From Nocardia cyriacigeorgica (GTDB lineage Bacteria; Actinomycetota; Actinomycetes; Mycobacteriales; Mycobacteriaceae), in NCBI RefSeq assembly GCF_029868385.1, contig NZ_JARWNX010000039.1, forward strand, positions 1 to 64,000: a DNA stretch of 64,000 bases, in the 5' to 3' direction. The notes beneath the pieces were generated by a model that did no database searches, was not told where the DNA came from, and saw only the letters and a program-made list of their open reading frames with translations. Positions within the stretch are counted from its first letter, which is position 1. Every line of letters begins with the position of its first letter. Below are positions 52,384 to 60,559 of this stretch, one piece after another. Made by a program: the position numbers and the translations under genes.

Positions 52384-53778
52384 ATGAAGACCAAACCGGG
52401 GTGGGTCCGCCGGATCTGTACGTTGTCCCTCAGTGCCGTCGCCGTGATCGCCGTGGTCGGCACACCGGCCTGGGCCGAGCCGGAGCCCGCGGTGATCGAA
52501 CCCGCGCGGGTGCTGCCGCTGCCGCCGGAACTGGATCCCGGCTTCTATCACCCGCCCGCCGAGGTGGTCGGGGCCAAGGCGCCCGGTGAGATCATCGCGA
52601 TCCGGCAGGTGAACGTCGCCAACTTCGGTCTGATCCCACTCAATGTGGACGCGTGGCAGGTCTCCTACCGGTCCAACAACAGCCGCGACGAGGCGATCCC
52701 CGCCGTCGCCACCCTGATCAAGCCGCGCGGCGTCGCGCCGAACCCGCGCAAACTGCTCTCGGTGCAGATCGCCGAGGACTCCACGGCGGGCTACTGCACC
52801 CCCTCCTATGCGCTGCAACATCTTTCGGTGGCGCCGTTCGTCGGGCAGATCGTCGCGCCCGCGGAGTTCGTCTTCGCGCAGGCCGCATTGCAGCAGGGCT
52901 GGGCGGTGGTGATCCCGGATCATCAGGGCCCGAACTCGGCGTACGCGGCCGGACCGCTGGCCGGGCGCATCACCCTCGACGGTATCCGCGCGGCGACCTC
53001 CTTCGCGCCGCTGGAGGTGGGGCCGGACGCGCCGGTCGGGATGTACGGCTACTCCGGTGGTTCCATCGCCACCGGTCACGCCGCCGAACTGCACGAGTCG
53101 TACGCACCCGAACTGAATATCGCCGCCACCGCGATGGGCGGTGTCGGCGCCGATCTCGGTGCGGCGCTGGAGATGTCGAACAACCAGGCCACCTCGGGCC
53201 TGGTATTCGCCGCAGTGATGGGCCTGTCCCGCGAGTACCCGGAGTTCGCCGCGTTCCTCGACCGCAATCTCGACCCGCTCGGCAAGACCCTGATGACGCT
53301 CAAAGCCCCACTGTGCGTGCAGTATCAGTCCAGCCTGTTCCCCTTCCTGAACATGAAGGGCATGATGCGCACCGATGGCGACCCGATGCGCGATCCGGCG
53401 GTGGCGACCATGCTCGACGACACCCGCATGGGTCGCACCGTCCCCGGCATGCCCATGTTCATCTGGCATTCCGCCTGGGATGAAATCCTTCCGCTGCACT
53501 CCACCGATCAGCTGGTCGGCACCTACTGTCAGGACCCGGCCGCGCAGGTGCAATACACCCGCGATCACGCCAGTGAGCACATCGTCGCCGAAGTGACCGG
53601 CGGTCCGTCCGCGCTGCTCTGGATGCGCGACCGTCTCAATGGTGTGCCCGCTGCCCCTGGCTGCGCGACAACGGATGCGCCCTCGATGCTCGGCACTCCC
53701 GGTCAGCTGGACTTCATGGGTTCGGTGGTCGGCGAAACCCTCGCCTCGTTCTTCGGTAAGCCGATCGGGGCGCGCTAG
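52384..53778 (+). CDS. secreted lipase family protein (LIP / triacylglycerol lipase type)
   Basis: The 464-residue precursor has a signal peptide (CTLSLSAVAVIAVVGTPAWA-EPEP). The mature protein has the secretory lipase pattern: SVQIAEDSTAGYCTPSYALQ, VVIPDHQGPNSAYAAG, nucleophile in GMYGYSGGSIATGHAAEL, acid in WHSAWDEILPLHST and base in HASEHIVAEV. It is similar to actinobacterial LIP-type lipases that act on triacylglycerols or esters outside the cell. It is controlled by the promoter and operator just upstream and followed by a strong terminator. Confidence 0.92.
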   Translation: MKTKPGWVRRICTLSLSAVAVIAVVGTPAWAEPEPAVIEPARVLPLPPELDPGFYHPPAEVVGAKAPGEIIAIRQVNVANFGLIPLNVDAWQVSYRSNNSRDEAIPAVATLIKPRGVAPNPRKLLSVQIAEDSTAGYCTPSYALQHLSVAPFVGQIVAPAEFVFAQAALQQGWAVVIPDHQGPNSAYAAGPLAGRITLDGIRAATSFAPLEVGPDAPVGMYGYSGGSIATGHAAELHESYAPELNIAATAMGGVGADLGAALEMSNNQATSGLVFAAVMGLSREYPEFAAFLDRNLDPLGKTLMTLKAPLCVQYQSSLFPFLNMKGMMRTDGDPMRDPAVATMLDDTRMGRTVPGMPMFIWHSAWDEILPLHSTDQLVGTYCQDPAAQVQYTRDHASEHIVAEVTGGPSALLWMRDRLNGVPAAPGCATTDAPSMLGTPGQLDFMGSVVGETLASFFGKPIGAR

Positions 53779-53784
53779 GCCGAT

Positions 53785-53815
53785 GGCGGCACCGCACTTC
53801 CGGTGCGGTGCCGCC
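53785..53815 (+). terminator. terminator after the lipase
   Basis: GGCGGCACCGCAC pairs perfectly with GTGCGGTGCCGCC across a 5-base loop, 7 bases after the stop codon. Confidence 0.85.
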
Positions 53816-54089
53816 TGGTTCGCGTCCGAGCAGGTCGAGTAGCGGTATGCGGGTCGATGCGCCGAACCAGAGAAGAGTTCCCGCTGAGACGAGTACGGAC
53901 GGGCGATATCGGTCTGTGCGCCGCTGGTCGGAGACGGCGATCAGGAGGAGACGGCGATATCTGGCGGAGGTATCAGCGACCGTGAGTGACATGTATCACT
54001 GACCAAGGGGCGTGCCGATGGTCCGGGTGACGGTGTCCTACGGATAGCGCGCTGTGCTGGTGCGCGCGGAAGCTCGAGGAGGGTTACGC
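53816..54089. other. intergenic stretch with a 12-bp direct repeat
   Basis: No gene is supported. GGAGACGGCGAT occurs twice, at 53930 and 53947, 17 bases apart. GTGAGTGACATGTATCACTG further on is a weak palindrome. Confidence 0.45.
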
Positions 54090-54356
54090 GTGGATGCTGG
54101 AAACTTCTTGGGGGGCCGGGTCGGGGTATCGGATATCCAGGGCGAGGGCGCGCTGGCGCGCTTGGTGCGGGCGGCGACCGGGCTGTCGGAGGAGTCACAG
54201 CGGTATCTGGCGATGATCGCCGATCGGCTGCGTGTCAGTGAGGGTTTACCGCTGTTCGACGACGCGGGCGATCTCCGGGAGTGTGGTGACGGACCCGCCC
54301 GGACCGCGGACGCGGACGGCCGTGCGGTACCGCGGCAGGACCACGCGGGAGACTGA
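54090..54356 (+). CDS. small hypothetical protein
   Basis: The 88-residue protein has a helical core (GEGALARLVRAATGLSEESQ, then RYLAMIADRLRVSEGLPLF) and a charged tail (DGPARTADADGRAVPRQDHA). GGAGGG lies 6 bases before the GTG at 54090. It resembles no family I know. It stands between a terminator and a minus-strand gene. Codon use is normal for the window. Confidence 0.6.
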   Translation: MDAGNFLGGRVGVSDIQGEGALARLVRAATGLSEESQRYLAMIADRLRVSEGLPLFDDAGDLRECGDGPARTADADGRAVPRQDHAGD

Positions 54357-54370
54357 ACCGGCAGACGCGC

Positions 54371-54577
54371 TCAGTGCTCGGTGGGGCCGGGATCGCCGTC
54401 CCGGTGTTGCTGGCGGGAGATGCGCCAGAGGAATTCGGGGTCGTCATCCGGGCCGACCACGCGCTTGGGCGCGCGCCGAATGGGTGCGGAACTGCCCGCG
54501 CCTCGATCGGGGCCGAACGCCTTCCAGCACAGCACCGCGATCGCCACGACCGCGATCAGTGCCAACAGGTACGTCAC
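54371..54577 (-). CDS. small single-span membrane protein
   Basis: The 68-residue protein starts with a membrane helix (YLLALIAVVAIAVLCWKAFG) followed by a cytoplasmic basic tail (SSAPIRRAPKRVVGPDDDPE). The GTG at 54577 has AGGAGG at a 7-base spacing; the in-frame GTG at 54586 is too close to it. It lies just downstream of bldC on the same strand and may share its transcript. The function is unknown. Confidence 0.68.
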   Translation of the reverse strand: MTYLLALIAVVAIAVLCWKAFGPDRGAGSSAPIRRAPKRVVGPDDDPEFLWRISRQQHRDGDPGPTEH

Positions 54578-54696
54578 GTCGCTCACCTCCTGCTACCGAG
54601 GGTAGACCCGGTGCGGGCGGGAGCGCATCGAGACATCCGATACCGGCCACGCCGACCCTCGGTGGGTCGGGCGCGTGGCAGGCGGTCGGTGGCCGA

Positions 54697-54906
54697 TCAG
54701 CGGGCGGTGGCCTCCGTGGTGAGCGACCTCAGCAGCTGCATGACCTCGGACTCACGGAACCGGCGGTGCCCACCCGGGGTGCGCAGCGATCCGAGCCGAC
54801 CGGCATGCGCCCATCGGGTGACGGTCTTCGGATCGACGTGGAACAGGGCGGCAACCTGGCCGGGCGTCAGCAGGGTGTCCTGGCCGCCGACGGTGATCGC
54901 GGTCAT
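54697..54906 (-). CDS. bldC: BldC-family MerR-like transcriptional regulator
   Basis: The 69-residue protein is a single winged HTH: LLTPGQVAALFHVDPKTVTR, then WAHAGRLGSLRTPGGHRRFR and ESEVMQLLRSL. This matches Streptomyces BldC closely across the HTH and the TPGGHRRFRE wing. BldC binds directly repeated DNA sites as head-to-tail oligomers and delays development in Streptomyces; the role in a non-Streptomyces actinobacterium is less clear. GGAGAG precedes the ATG by about 7 bases. Confidence 0.92.
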   Translation of the reverse strand: MTAITVGGQDTLLTPGQVAALFHVDPKTVTRWAHAGRLGSLRTPGGHRRFRESEVMQLLRSLTTEATAR

Positions 54907-55125
54907 AGCAAACTCTCCGTTCTCGACACTAACTATCCCTCATCAAGATGCCGCCATACTCGCACCGCGACCCCCAGGTACTCGAATGACCTACTGTTGG
55001 TAAAGGGGAGGTAATAGACAAAACGGATATTGTGCACACCGGTGCCGGGGTGGTCGCGAGCCGCTGGAGCGCTGAGTGACGCGGTCCGTTGGTGCGCCGG
55101 GTCGAGCGCAGGCGAGGCCGCCGCT

Positions 55126-55131
55126 TACTCT
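55126..55131 (+). promoter_or_regulatory. -10 box of a leaderless promoter for the DUF4229 gene
   Basis: TACTCT lies 7 bases before the GTG at 55139 and fixes that start. Confidence 0.5.
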
Positions 55132-55138
55132 GGACATC

Positions 55139-55498
55139 GTGAGTGACGCATCGCGACCGGAAGGGGCATCCGCCCGGCAAACCAGTGGTTCGGCGGGTGG
55201 GCGCCTGGCCCGCAACCTGGGCCTCTACACGGTGGCCCGGCTCGGTCTGGTCGCCGTCATCACCGCGGTGATCATGCTGGCGGCGAAACTGATCGATGTG
55301 CAGATTCCGCTGGTGGTCGCCGCGCTGTTCGCGCTCATCATCGCGATGCCGCTGTCGCTGGTCCTGTTCAAGGGGCTGCGCACCAAAGTCAACGAAGACA
55401 TCGCCGTGGTCGACGAGCGCCGTCGTCAGGACAAGGCGCAGCTGCGGGCCCGGCTACGCGGTGACGAACCGGGCGATGAAGGCGGGTCGAAGGCGTGA
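55139..55498 (+). CDS. DUF4229 membrane protein
   Basis: The 119-residue protein has two adjacent membrane helices ([20 protein letters not shown] and [20 protein letters not shown]) followed by [20 protein letters not shown] and a charged tail, the usual DUF4229 pattern. The role is unknown; in many actinobacteria this gene lies near electron-transfer or lipid genes. Its stop overlaps the next start as GTGA, so it is co-translated with the cysteine desulfhydrase-like gene. Confidence 0.85.
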   Translation: MSDASRPEGASARQTSGSAGGRLARNLGLYTVARLGLVAVITAVIMLAAKLIDVQIPLVVAALFALIIAMPLSLVLFKGLRTKVNEDIAVVDERRRQDKAQLRARLRGDEPGDEGGSKA

Positions 55499-56580
55499 AG
55501 TACGTCGACCGGAGCGCGCCGCGTGCCTGGGTCGACAATGCGGTCCGGCTGATCGACGCCGATACCCAGCGCAGCGCCGACACCCATCTGCTGCGGTATC
55601 CACTGCCCGTCGAATGGGATATCCAGCTCTATCTGAAGGATGAATCCACCCATATCACCGGCAGCCTCAAGCATCGGCTGGCCCGCTCACTGTTCCTGTA
55701 TGCCCTGTGCAATGGCTGGATCACCGAGAACACCACGGTGGTCGAGGCCTCGTCCGGGTCGACGGCGGTGAGTGAGGCGTATTTCGCGAAGCTGCTCGGC
55801 CTGGATTTCGTGGCGGTGATGCCCGCCAGTACCTCGCCACAGAAGATCGCACTGATCGAGGCGCAGGGTGGCCGCTGCCATTTCGTCCAGCGCCCGCCGG
55901 AGATGTACACCGAGGCGGCGCGGCTGGCCGAGGAATGCGGCGGCCACTACATGGACCAGTTCACCCATGCCGAACGGGCCACGGACTGGCGCGGTAACAA
56001 CAACATCGCCGAATCGATCTTCCAGCAGCTTCGGCTGGAGAATCATGCGGTCCCGGAGTGGATCGTCACCGGCGCGGGCACCGGCGGTACCGGTGCCACC
56101 ATCGGGCGCTATATCCGGTATCGCAGACATGCCACGAAACTGGCGATCGTCGACCCGGAGAACTCCGCGTTCTACGGCGGCTACGAAACCGGCGATCCCG
56201 GATATCAGACCGGAATGTCCTCGCGGATCGAAGGCATCGGCCGCCCGCGGGTCGAGCCGTCGTTCATTGCGCAGGTGGTCGATCGGATGATCGAGGTGCC
56301 GGACGCGGCCTCGATCGCCACGGCCCGTCACGCCAGCCGGGTCCTCGGCCGACGGGTCGGCGGCTCGACCGGCACCAACCTGTGGGGTGCGTTCGCGCTG
56401 ATCGCGGAGATGCTCTCGGAAGGGCGCACCGGCAGTGTGGTCACGCTGCTGTGTGATGGCGGTGATCGGTACGCGGGAACGTATTTCGATGATGCCTGGG
56501 TCGCGGAGCAGGGGATAGATCTCATCGAGCCCACAGCGATCCTGGACGATTTCGCCGCCACCGGCATCTGGCGGGGCTAG
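55495..56580 (+). CDS. PLP-dependent cysteine synthase-fold enzyme (Cds1-like L-cysteine desulfhydrase)
   Basis: The 361-residue fold-type II PLP enzyme has the lysine motif [15 protein letters not shown] (about K59), the substrate loop [19 protein letters not shown], the phosphate-binding loop [20 protein letters not shown] and [18 protein letters not shown]. This pattern fits the mycobacterial Cds1 (Rv3684) group, which makes hydrogen sulfide from cysteine and affects respiration; the substrate here is inferred. It overlaps the DUF4229 gene by four bases and converges with a TetR gene. Confidence 0.86.
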   Translation: MKYVDRSAPRAWVDNAVRLIDADTQRSADTHLLRYPLPVEWDIQLYLKDESTHITGSLKHRLARSLFLYALCNGWITENTTVVEASSGSTAVSEAYFAKLLGLDFVAVMPASTSPQKIALIEAQGGRCHFVQRPPEMYTEAARLAEECGGHYMDQFTHAERATDWRGNNNIAESIFQQLRLENHAVPEWIVTGAGTGGTGATIGRYIRYRRHATKLAIVDPENSAFYGGYETGDPGYQTGMSSRIEGIGRPRVEPSFIAQVVDRMIEVPDAASIATARHASRVLGRRVGGSTGTNLWGAFALIAEMLSEGRTGSVVTLLCDGGDRYAGTYFDDAWVAEQGIDLIEPTAILDDFAATGIWRG

Positions 56581-56591
56581 CGCGCCCGCAT

Positions 56592-57206
56592 TCACGCGAC
56601 AGTGGCGCGCACCCCTGCCACGATCGTGTCCACCAAAGCCACGATGTAGGTGGCGGATTCGGCCTTGGCCCGATCTCGTAGGTGCGGCGGAGTCGCGGTG
56701 ACGTGGTTCGATACCGCTCCGGCGACCAAATCGGCCACCAGTGCCACCGATGTTCCCGGCGGCAGTTCCCCACGTTCGATTCCGCGCCGGATGATCGCGC
56801 GGGTCGCTCGCAGGTGTTCGGGGTAGGGATCTCCGGCGACGGCATCGCGTAGCTTGCTCACCCGGTGTGCGTCGGCCGACAGCTGTCTGGCCAGCGAGCC
56901 GTCATCGGTGCTTTCGTGTTCCATCCAGCTGGTGGCGAATTCGATCAGGTCCGCGCGCAGGTCACCGGTGTCGATATCGGCGATGAACCGGATCCGTGAG
57001 CGCACCGACTCCACCAGCAGCGCCTCCTTCGACGGCCACCGCAGATACAGCGAGCCCTTGCCGATACCGGATCGCCGTGCCACTTCGTCGAGCGTGAAAC
57101 CGCTCCAGCCGCGTTCGGCGTAGACCGCGCGGGCCGCCTGCTGTGCGCGGGTCTCGAGTTCCGGGTCCCTCGGCCGTCCCGCGCGTCGCGTCTCAACCAC
57201 GGTCAC
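56592..57206 (-). CDS. TetR family transcriptional regulator
   Basis: The 204-residue protein begins with a basic arm and a TetR HTH (RAVYAERGWSGFTLDEVARR, then SGIGKGSLYLRWPSKEALLV). The C-terminal region (TSVALVADLVAGAVSNHVTA) matches the TetR_C_16-type dimer domain. It is divergent from the acyl-CoA synthetase gene and a pseudo-palindrome lies in their shared promoter region, so it probably controls both. The GTG at 57206 is used. Confidence 0.9.
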   Translation of the reverse strand: MTVVETRRAGRPRDPELETRAQQAARAVYAERGWSGFTLDEVARRSGIGKGSLYLRWPSKEALLVESVRSRIRFIADIDTGDLRADLIEFATSWMEHESTDDGSLARQLSADAHRVSKLRDAVAGDPYPEHLRATRAIIRRGIERGELPPGTSVALVADLVAGAVSNHVTATPPHLRDRAKAESATYIVALVDTIVAGVRATVA

Positions 57207-57232
57207 ATTGTGGCACCGGTCTCATTTCCCTA

Positions 57233-57261
57233 TTTACGACGGCTGCCGTCCGTAATAGGCT
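57233..57261 (+). promoter_or_regulatory. acyl-CoA synthetase promoter with pseudo-palindromic operator
   Basis: TTTACG (57233-57238) and TAGGCT (57256-57261) are exactly 17 bases apart. The -35 and spacer hold TTACGACGG and CCGTCCGTAA, inverted halves that differ by one inserted base, a likely site for the divergent TetR protein. Confidence 0.6.
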
Positions 57262-57326
57262 GTCGCGAAATTCGAGGCGGTCCGGCGGCGCCCACACCGC
57301 CACCTCGGCACGGCGAAGGAGCCACG

Positions 57327-58865
57327 ATGATCACTCCACCCACCGACCTCGGATCCTGGATCGGGCGAAGGGCCGCGTCGAGCCCGACGCGTCCGGCCAT
57401 CACCTTCGAAGGACAGACGCTCACCTACGGTGAATTCCTCGAGCGCATCGATCGGCTGGCCGCCGAACTGATCGCCGGTGGGGTCGCGCCGGGCGATCGG
57501 GTCGGCTACCTGGGGGCGAACCATCCCGACTTCCTGGTCACGCTGTTCGCGGCCTCGCGCGCCGGTGCGGTGTTCGTCCCGCTCAACTTCCGGCTGGCGG
57601 CCGCCGAACTCGGCTACATCCTCGGTGACGCCGGGGTGCACACCCTCATCGCCGATGCCGAACGCGCCGAGATCGTCGATCCGGTGCTGGCCGAATCCGG
57701 GGTGCGCCGCGGCATTGCGTTGGCGGCCCGGCCGGGCTGGGAGACGCTCGACGAGCTGCTGGCCCGCCGCGCACCGATCGCCGAGCCGCAGCATCCCGAC
57801 ACCGAGGACGTCGCGGTGATCATGTACACCTCCGGCACCACCGGCCGCCCGAAGGGCGCGATGCTCACGCACGGAAACCTGTTCTGGAACAATGTGAACG
57901 CGCTGCTGTCGTTCGATACGAGTCAGCAGGACGTCTCCCTGGTCTGCGCCCCGCTGTTCCATATCGGCGGACTGAACGTCACCACGCTGGTGGCGTTGCA
58001 GAAGGGTGCGCATCTGGTGCTCATGCCCGCGTTCGATCCGGTGCAGGCGTTGGCGCTGATCGCCGAATACAAGGTCACCACCATGTTCGGTGTACCCGCG
58101 ATGTACCTGTTCATGGCGCAGGTTCCGCAGTTCGCGACGACGGACCTGTCGAGCGTGCGCACCTTCATCTGCGGTGGCGCGCCGGTGCCGGAGGCGCTCA
58201 TCACCCGGTACGGCGAGCGCGGGGTGCCCTTCGCGCAGGGCTACGGCCTCACCGAGACGGCGCCACTGGCGCTGGTGCTGTCCACCGACGATGTCGCGAC
58301 CCGGATCGGCGCCGCCGGGCACAAGGTGCTGCCGCTGTCGGATGTCCGGCTGGTCGACCCGGACAACAATCCGGTCCCCGACGGCGAGCGCGGCGAGATC
58401 TGCGTGCGTGGACCGCAGGTCATGAAGGGCTATTGGAACAACAAGGCCGCCACCGACGCCGTGATCGATGCCGAGGGCTGGTTCCACACCGGCGATATCG
58501 GTGAGGCCGATCAGGACGGCTTCGTCTATGTGGTCGACCGGGTCAAGGACATGGTGATCACCGGCGGGGAGAACGTCTATCCGGCCGAGGTGGAGAACGT
58601 GCTCTACCGGCATCCGGCGGTGGCCGAGGTCGCGGTGCTCGGGCTGCCGCACGAGAAGTGGGGTGAGGCGGTGACGGCCGTGGTCGCGACCGCGCCCGGC
58701 GCCTCGCTGACGCTGGACGAACTGCGCGAATTCGCACGCGGTGAGCTGGCCGGATACAAGGTGCCGCTGCGGTTGGAGTTCGTCGAGGCGCTGCCGCGCA
58801 ATGCCTCGGGCAAGGTGCTGAAGTACCGCCTGCGTGAGCAGCTGGGTGAGGTGGCCGAAGGCTGA
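57327..58865 (+). CDS. long-chain acyl-CoA synthetase (FadD-like AMP-dependent ligase)
   Basis: The 512-residue ANL-family enzyme activates a carboxylic acid with ATP and CoA. It has the P-loop-like MYTSGTTGRPKGAMLTHGN, GGAPVPEALI, the A5 motif QGYGLTETAP, A7 GWFHTGDIGEADQDGFVYV, A8 RVKDMVITGGENVYPAEVEN and the catalytic Lys in LPRNASGKVLKYRLRE. The substrate chain length is unknown. GAAGGAG lies 6 bases before the ATG. It is probably repressed by the divergent TetR protein until an acyl ligand appears. Confidence 0.94.
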   Translation: MITPPTDLGSWIGRRAASSPTRPAITFEGQTLTYGEFLERIDRLAAELIAGGVAPGDRVGYLGANHPDFLVTLFAASRAGAVFVPLNFRLAAAELGYILGDAGVHTLIADAERAEIVDPVLAESGVRRGIALAARPGWETLDELLARRAPIAEPQHPDTEDVAVIMYTSGTTGRPKGAMLTHGNLFWNNVNALLSFDTSQQDVSLVCAPLFHIGGLNVTTLVALQKGAHLVLMPAFDPVQALALIAEYKVTTMFGVPAMYLFMAQVPQFATTDLSSVRTFICGGAPVPEALITRYGERGVPFAQGYGLTETAPLALVLSTDDVATRIGAAGHKVLPLSDVRLVDPDNNPVPDGERGEICVRGPQVMKGYWNNKAATDAVIDAEGWFHTGDIGEADQDGFVYVVDRVKDMVITGGENVYPAEVENVLYRHPAVAEVAVLGLPHEKWGEAVTAVVATAPGASLTLDELREFARGELAGYKVPLRLEFVEALPRNASGKVLKYRLREQLGEVAEG

Positions 58866-58880
58866 TCGCGGGATCGGCAG

Positions 58881-58951
58881 CGCCCCGGCCTCCGGGTTCG
58901 CCGCACCACCTTCGGGTGTGCGGCGGCGAGCATCGGGATTCGGCCGGGGCG
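58881..58951 (+). terminator. large nested hairpin terminator after the acyl-CoA synthetase
   Basis: CGCCCCGGCC (58881-58890) pairs with GGCCGGGGCG (58942-58951) around an inner hairpin of CGCCGCAC and GTGTGCGGCG, followed by TTTCCTTGT. Confidence 0.8.
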
Positions 58952-58969
58952 TTTCCTTGTGCCTCGATG

Positions 58970-59016
58970 GTCAACTTTGGTTGACAACCTCGGTGTCGTC
59001 AATCAAAATTGACGAC
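58970..59016 (+). promoter_or_regulatory. autoregulatory promoter with two copies of one palindrome
   Basis: Site 1 is GTCAACTTTGGTTGAC (58970-58985). Site 2 is GTCGTCAAT and ATTGACGAC around CAAA (58995-59016), whose core matches site 1 read on the other strand at 14 of 16 bases. TTGACA (58981-58986) is a perfect -35 within site 1. CAAAAT (59004-59009), 17 bases later, is the -10 within site 2. The ATG at 59017 follows after 7 bases, so the message is leaderless. The gene it drives encodes a small HTH protein, the natural binder. Confidence 0.8.
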
Positions 59017-59238
59017 ATGACGGAAGCAACCACGCTGGCGGCAGCGGCCGGTAGCCCGGACCCGCGAGTCGGATTGCGGGCCGTGCTGGCGCTGCGGCGG
59101 CTGCTCGAACGGCTGGAAGCGATCCAGGTGACCAATGCCAGGGATCAGGGCTGGTCGTGGCAGGCGATCGCGGACGCGCTCGAGGTCAGCAAGCAGGCAG
59201 TGCATCAGAAATACAACCGGAGAGGCAGGGGCCGCTGA
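59017..59238 (+). CDS. small helix-turn-helix protein, probable autoregulator
   Basis: The 73-residue protein has a leading helix (DPRVGLRAVLALRRLLERLE) and a C-terminal HTH (NARDQGWSWQAIADALEVSK, then QAVHQKYNRRGRGR) with a basic tail. Its own promoter is covered by two copies of one palindrome. Its stop overlaps the ATG of the Clp-N protein (TGATG), so the two are made together. The pairing suggests a regulator whose activity is set by its Clp-N partner (inference). Confidence 0.85.
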   Translation: MTEATTLAAAAGSPDPRVGLRAVLALRRLLERLEAIQVTNARDQGWSWQAIADALEVSKQAVHQKYNRRGRGR

Positions 59239-59822
59239 TGTTCGAACGGTTCAGCAAGAACGCCAGAATGGCCGTCGTCATGGCGCAGGAAGAGGCGCGA
59301 GAACTGCACGCGCCGGAGATTCGCGTCGAGCATGTGCTGCTCGGTGTGCTGTCGCAGGCCGAGCCCGCCATGAAAGACATGCTGACTGCTGTCGGACTCA
59401 CCCACGACACCGTGATCACCGCGCTGGCCGAGGACGGAAAGAACGAACCGCTCGGCGACCGCGACGCCGAGGCGCTGCGCTCCATCGGCATCGACCTCGA
59501 TGCGGTACGCGACAGCCTGGAGGCGACTTTCGGCGAAGACGCACTCGACCGGGCCGAACCGCCGGAACGGGAACGGCGCGGGCTCTTCGGACGCGGTGGG
59601 ATGAACGTCGGCCATATCCGCTTCTCCCGCGAGGCGAAGAAGACGCTCGAGCTGTCCCTGCGGGAGGCGTTGGCGCGTAAGGACAAGAGCATCGAATCCG
59701 GTCACATTCTCCTGGGGATTCTCCGCGCACCGAACACCACGACAACGGCGCTGATCGGTGGTACCGAATCCGTTGCGACGCTGCGTACCCGGGTGCATGC
59801 GCTGCTCGATCGAGCCGCCTAG
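59238..59822 (+). CDS. stand-alone double Clp-N domain protein
   Basis: The 194-residue protein carries two Clp-N repeats without any ATPase domain: MFERFSKNARMAVVMAQEEA with EIRVEHVLLGVLSQ, and IRFSREAKKTLELSLREALA with SIESGHILLGILRA. Clp-N domains bind adaptors and substrates of ClpC-type unfoldases. Free Clp-N proteins could act as substrate adaptors, decoys or sensors of ClpC. It is translationally coupled to the small HTH gene, which suggests control of protein-quality genes. Confidence 0.88.
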   Translation: MFERFSKNARMAVVMAQEEARELHAPEIRVEHVLLGVLSQAEPAMKDMLTAVGLTHDTVITALAEDGKNEPLGDRDAEALRSIGIDLDAVRDSLEATFGEDALDRAEPPERERRGLFGRGGMNVGHIRFSREAKKTLELSLREALARKDKSIESGHILLGILRAPNTTTTALIGGTESVATLRTRVHALLDRAA

Positions 59823-60079
59823 ATCGACCGCAAACATGGGCGCACTCGGACCCGCGCGCCGAATCCGGTCAGCGGCTGCCCGCCCATGTGGACTCGCGCA
59901 GTCCCGCCGATGCGGGGATCGGTGATCTCGGTGGAGGGCTCGGCGACGACTTACTCGCCAAGCCGACCCCAGCACGGTCGGCTTGCCGCAACCAGAATGT
60001 AGGCACTCGTCCGTCCGTGAGAAGCGATCCGAAGCGCGCAGGTTCGGCTCGGTAGCGCCCGCAGCGGGGCGTCGGGCTC
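59823..60079. other. intergenic stretch after the Clp-N gene
   Basis: About 255 bases with no supported gene. AGCCGACCCCAGCACGGTCGGC at 59960 has weak inverted halves (GCCGACC and GGTCGGC) that may end the HTH/Clp-N transcript. Confidence 0.4.
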
Positions 60080-60085
60080 TAGCAT
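60080..60085 (+). promoter_or_regulatory. -10 box of a leaderless promoter for the holin-like gene
   Basis: TAGCAT lies 6 bases before the ATG at 60092. Confidence 0.5.
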
Positions 60086-60091
60086 GGCTCC

Positions 60092-60475
60092 ATGCAGCTT
60101 GTGCTTCGGTTGATCATCAACGCCTTCGCCATCTGGCTGGCCGCGACGTGGATCGACAAGATCGACATCATCAGTCCGGAGGATCAGGGCAACGGCGCCA
60201 AGATCATCACCCTGCTGGCCGTCGCGGCGGTGTTCACCGCGGTGAACGCACTCGTCAAGCCGATAGTGCAATTGCTGTCGCTACCGCTGGTCATCGTGAC
60301 GCTCGGCCTGTTCCTGCTGGTGGTCAACGCCCTCATGCTCTGGCTCACCGCGTGGATCACCGAGTTCACCGACTACGGTCTGCGCATCGACGGCTTCTGG
60401 GCCGCGTTCTGGGGTGCGCTGATCGTCACGGTGGTGAACTGGCTGCTCGGTGTGCTGGTGCCCGACCGGGACTGA
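60092..60475 (+). CDS. phage holin family (DUF/Phage_holin_4_2) membrane protein
   Basis: The 127-residue protein has four membrane segments: LRLIINAFAIWLAATWI, IITLLAVAAVFTAVNALV, LPLVIVTLGLFLLVVNALML and FWGALIVTVVNWLLGVLV. The pattern LVKPIVQLLSLPLVIVTLGL is typical of the widespread bacterial Phage_holin_4_2 family. These are mostly chromosomal envelope proteins, not true phage holins, and there is no phage context here. It ends at a short palindrome shared with the convergent operon. Confidence 0.87.
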   Translation: MQLVLRLIINAFAIWLAATWIDKIDIISPEDQGNGAKIITLLAVAAVFTAVNALVKPIVQLLSLPLVIVTLGLFLLVVNALMLWLTAWITEFTDYGLRIDGFWAAFWGALIVTVVNWLLGVLVPDRD

Positions 60476-60490
60476 GCACGGGCCGTGCTC
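60474..60490. terminator. short palindrome between convergent genes
   Basis: GAGCACGG and CCGTGCTC form an inverted repeat at the holin-like stop codon. As a hairpin its loop would be small, so termination is only a possibility. Confidence 0.35.
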
Positions 60491-60559
60491 GGCGAACGGC
60501 CTCGGCCACCGGTTGCGGACGTGAGCCAGTGCCGTCACGGAAGCGAGCCCGGCGGCTGG

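Noticed and set aside
60092..60475. Prophage remnant
   Set aside because: The holin-like family name is misleading: no integrase, capsid, lysin or attachment site is present and the family is common in ordinary chromosomes.
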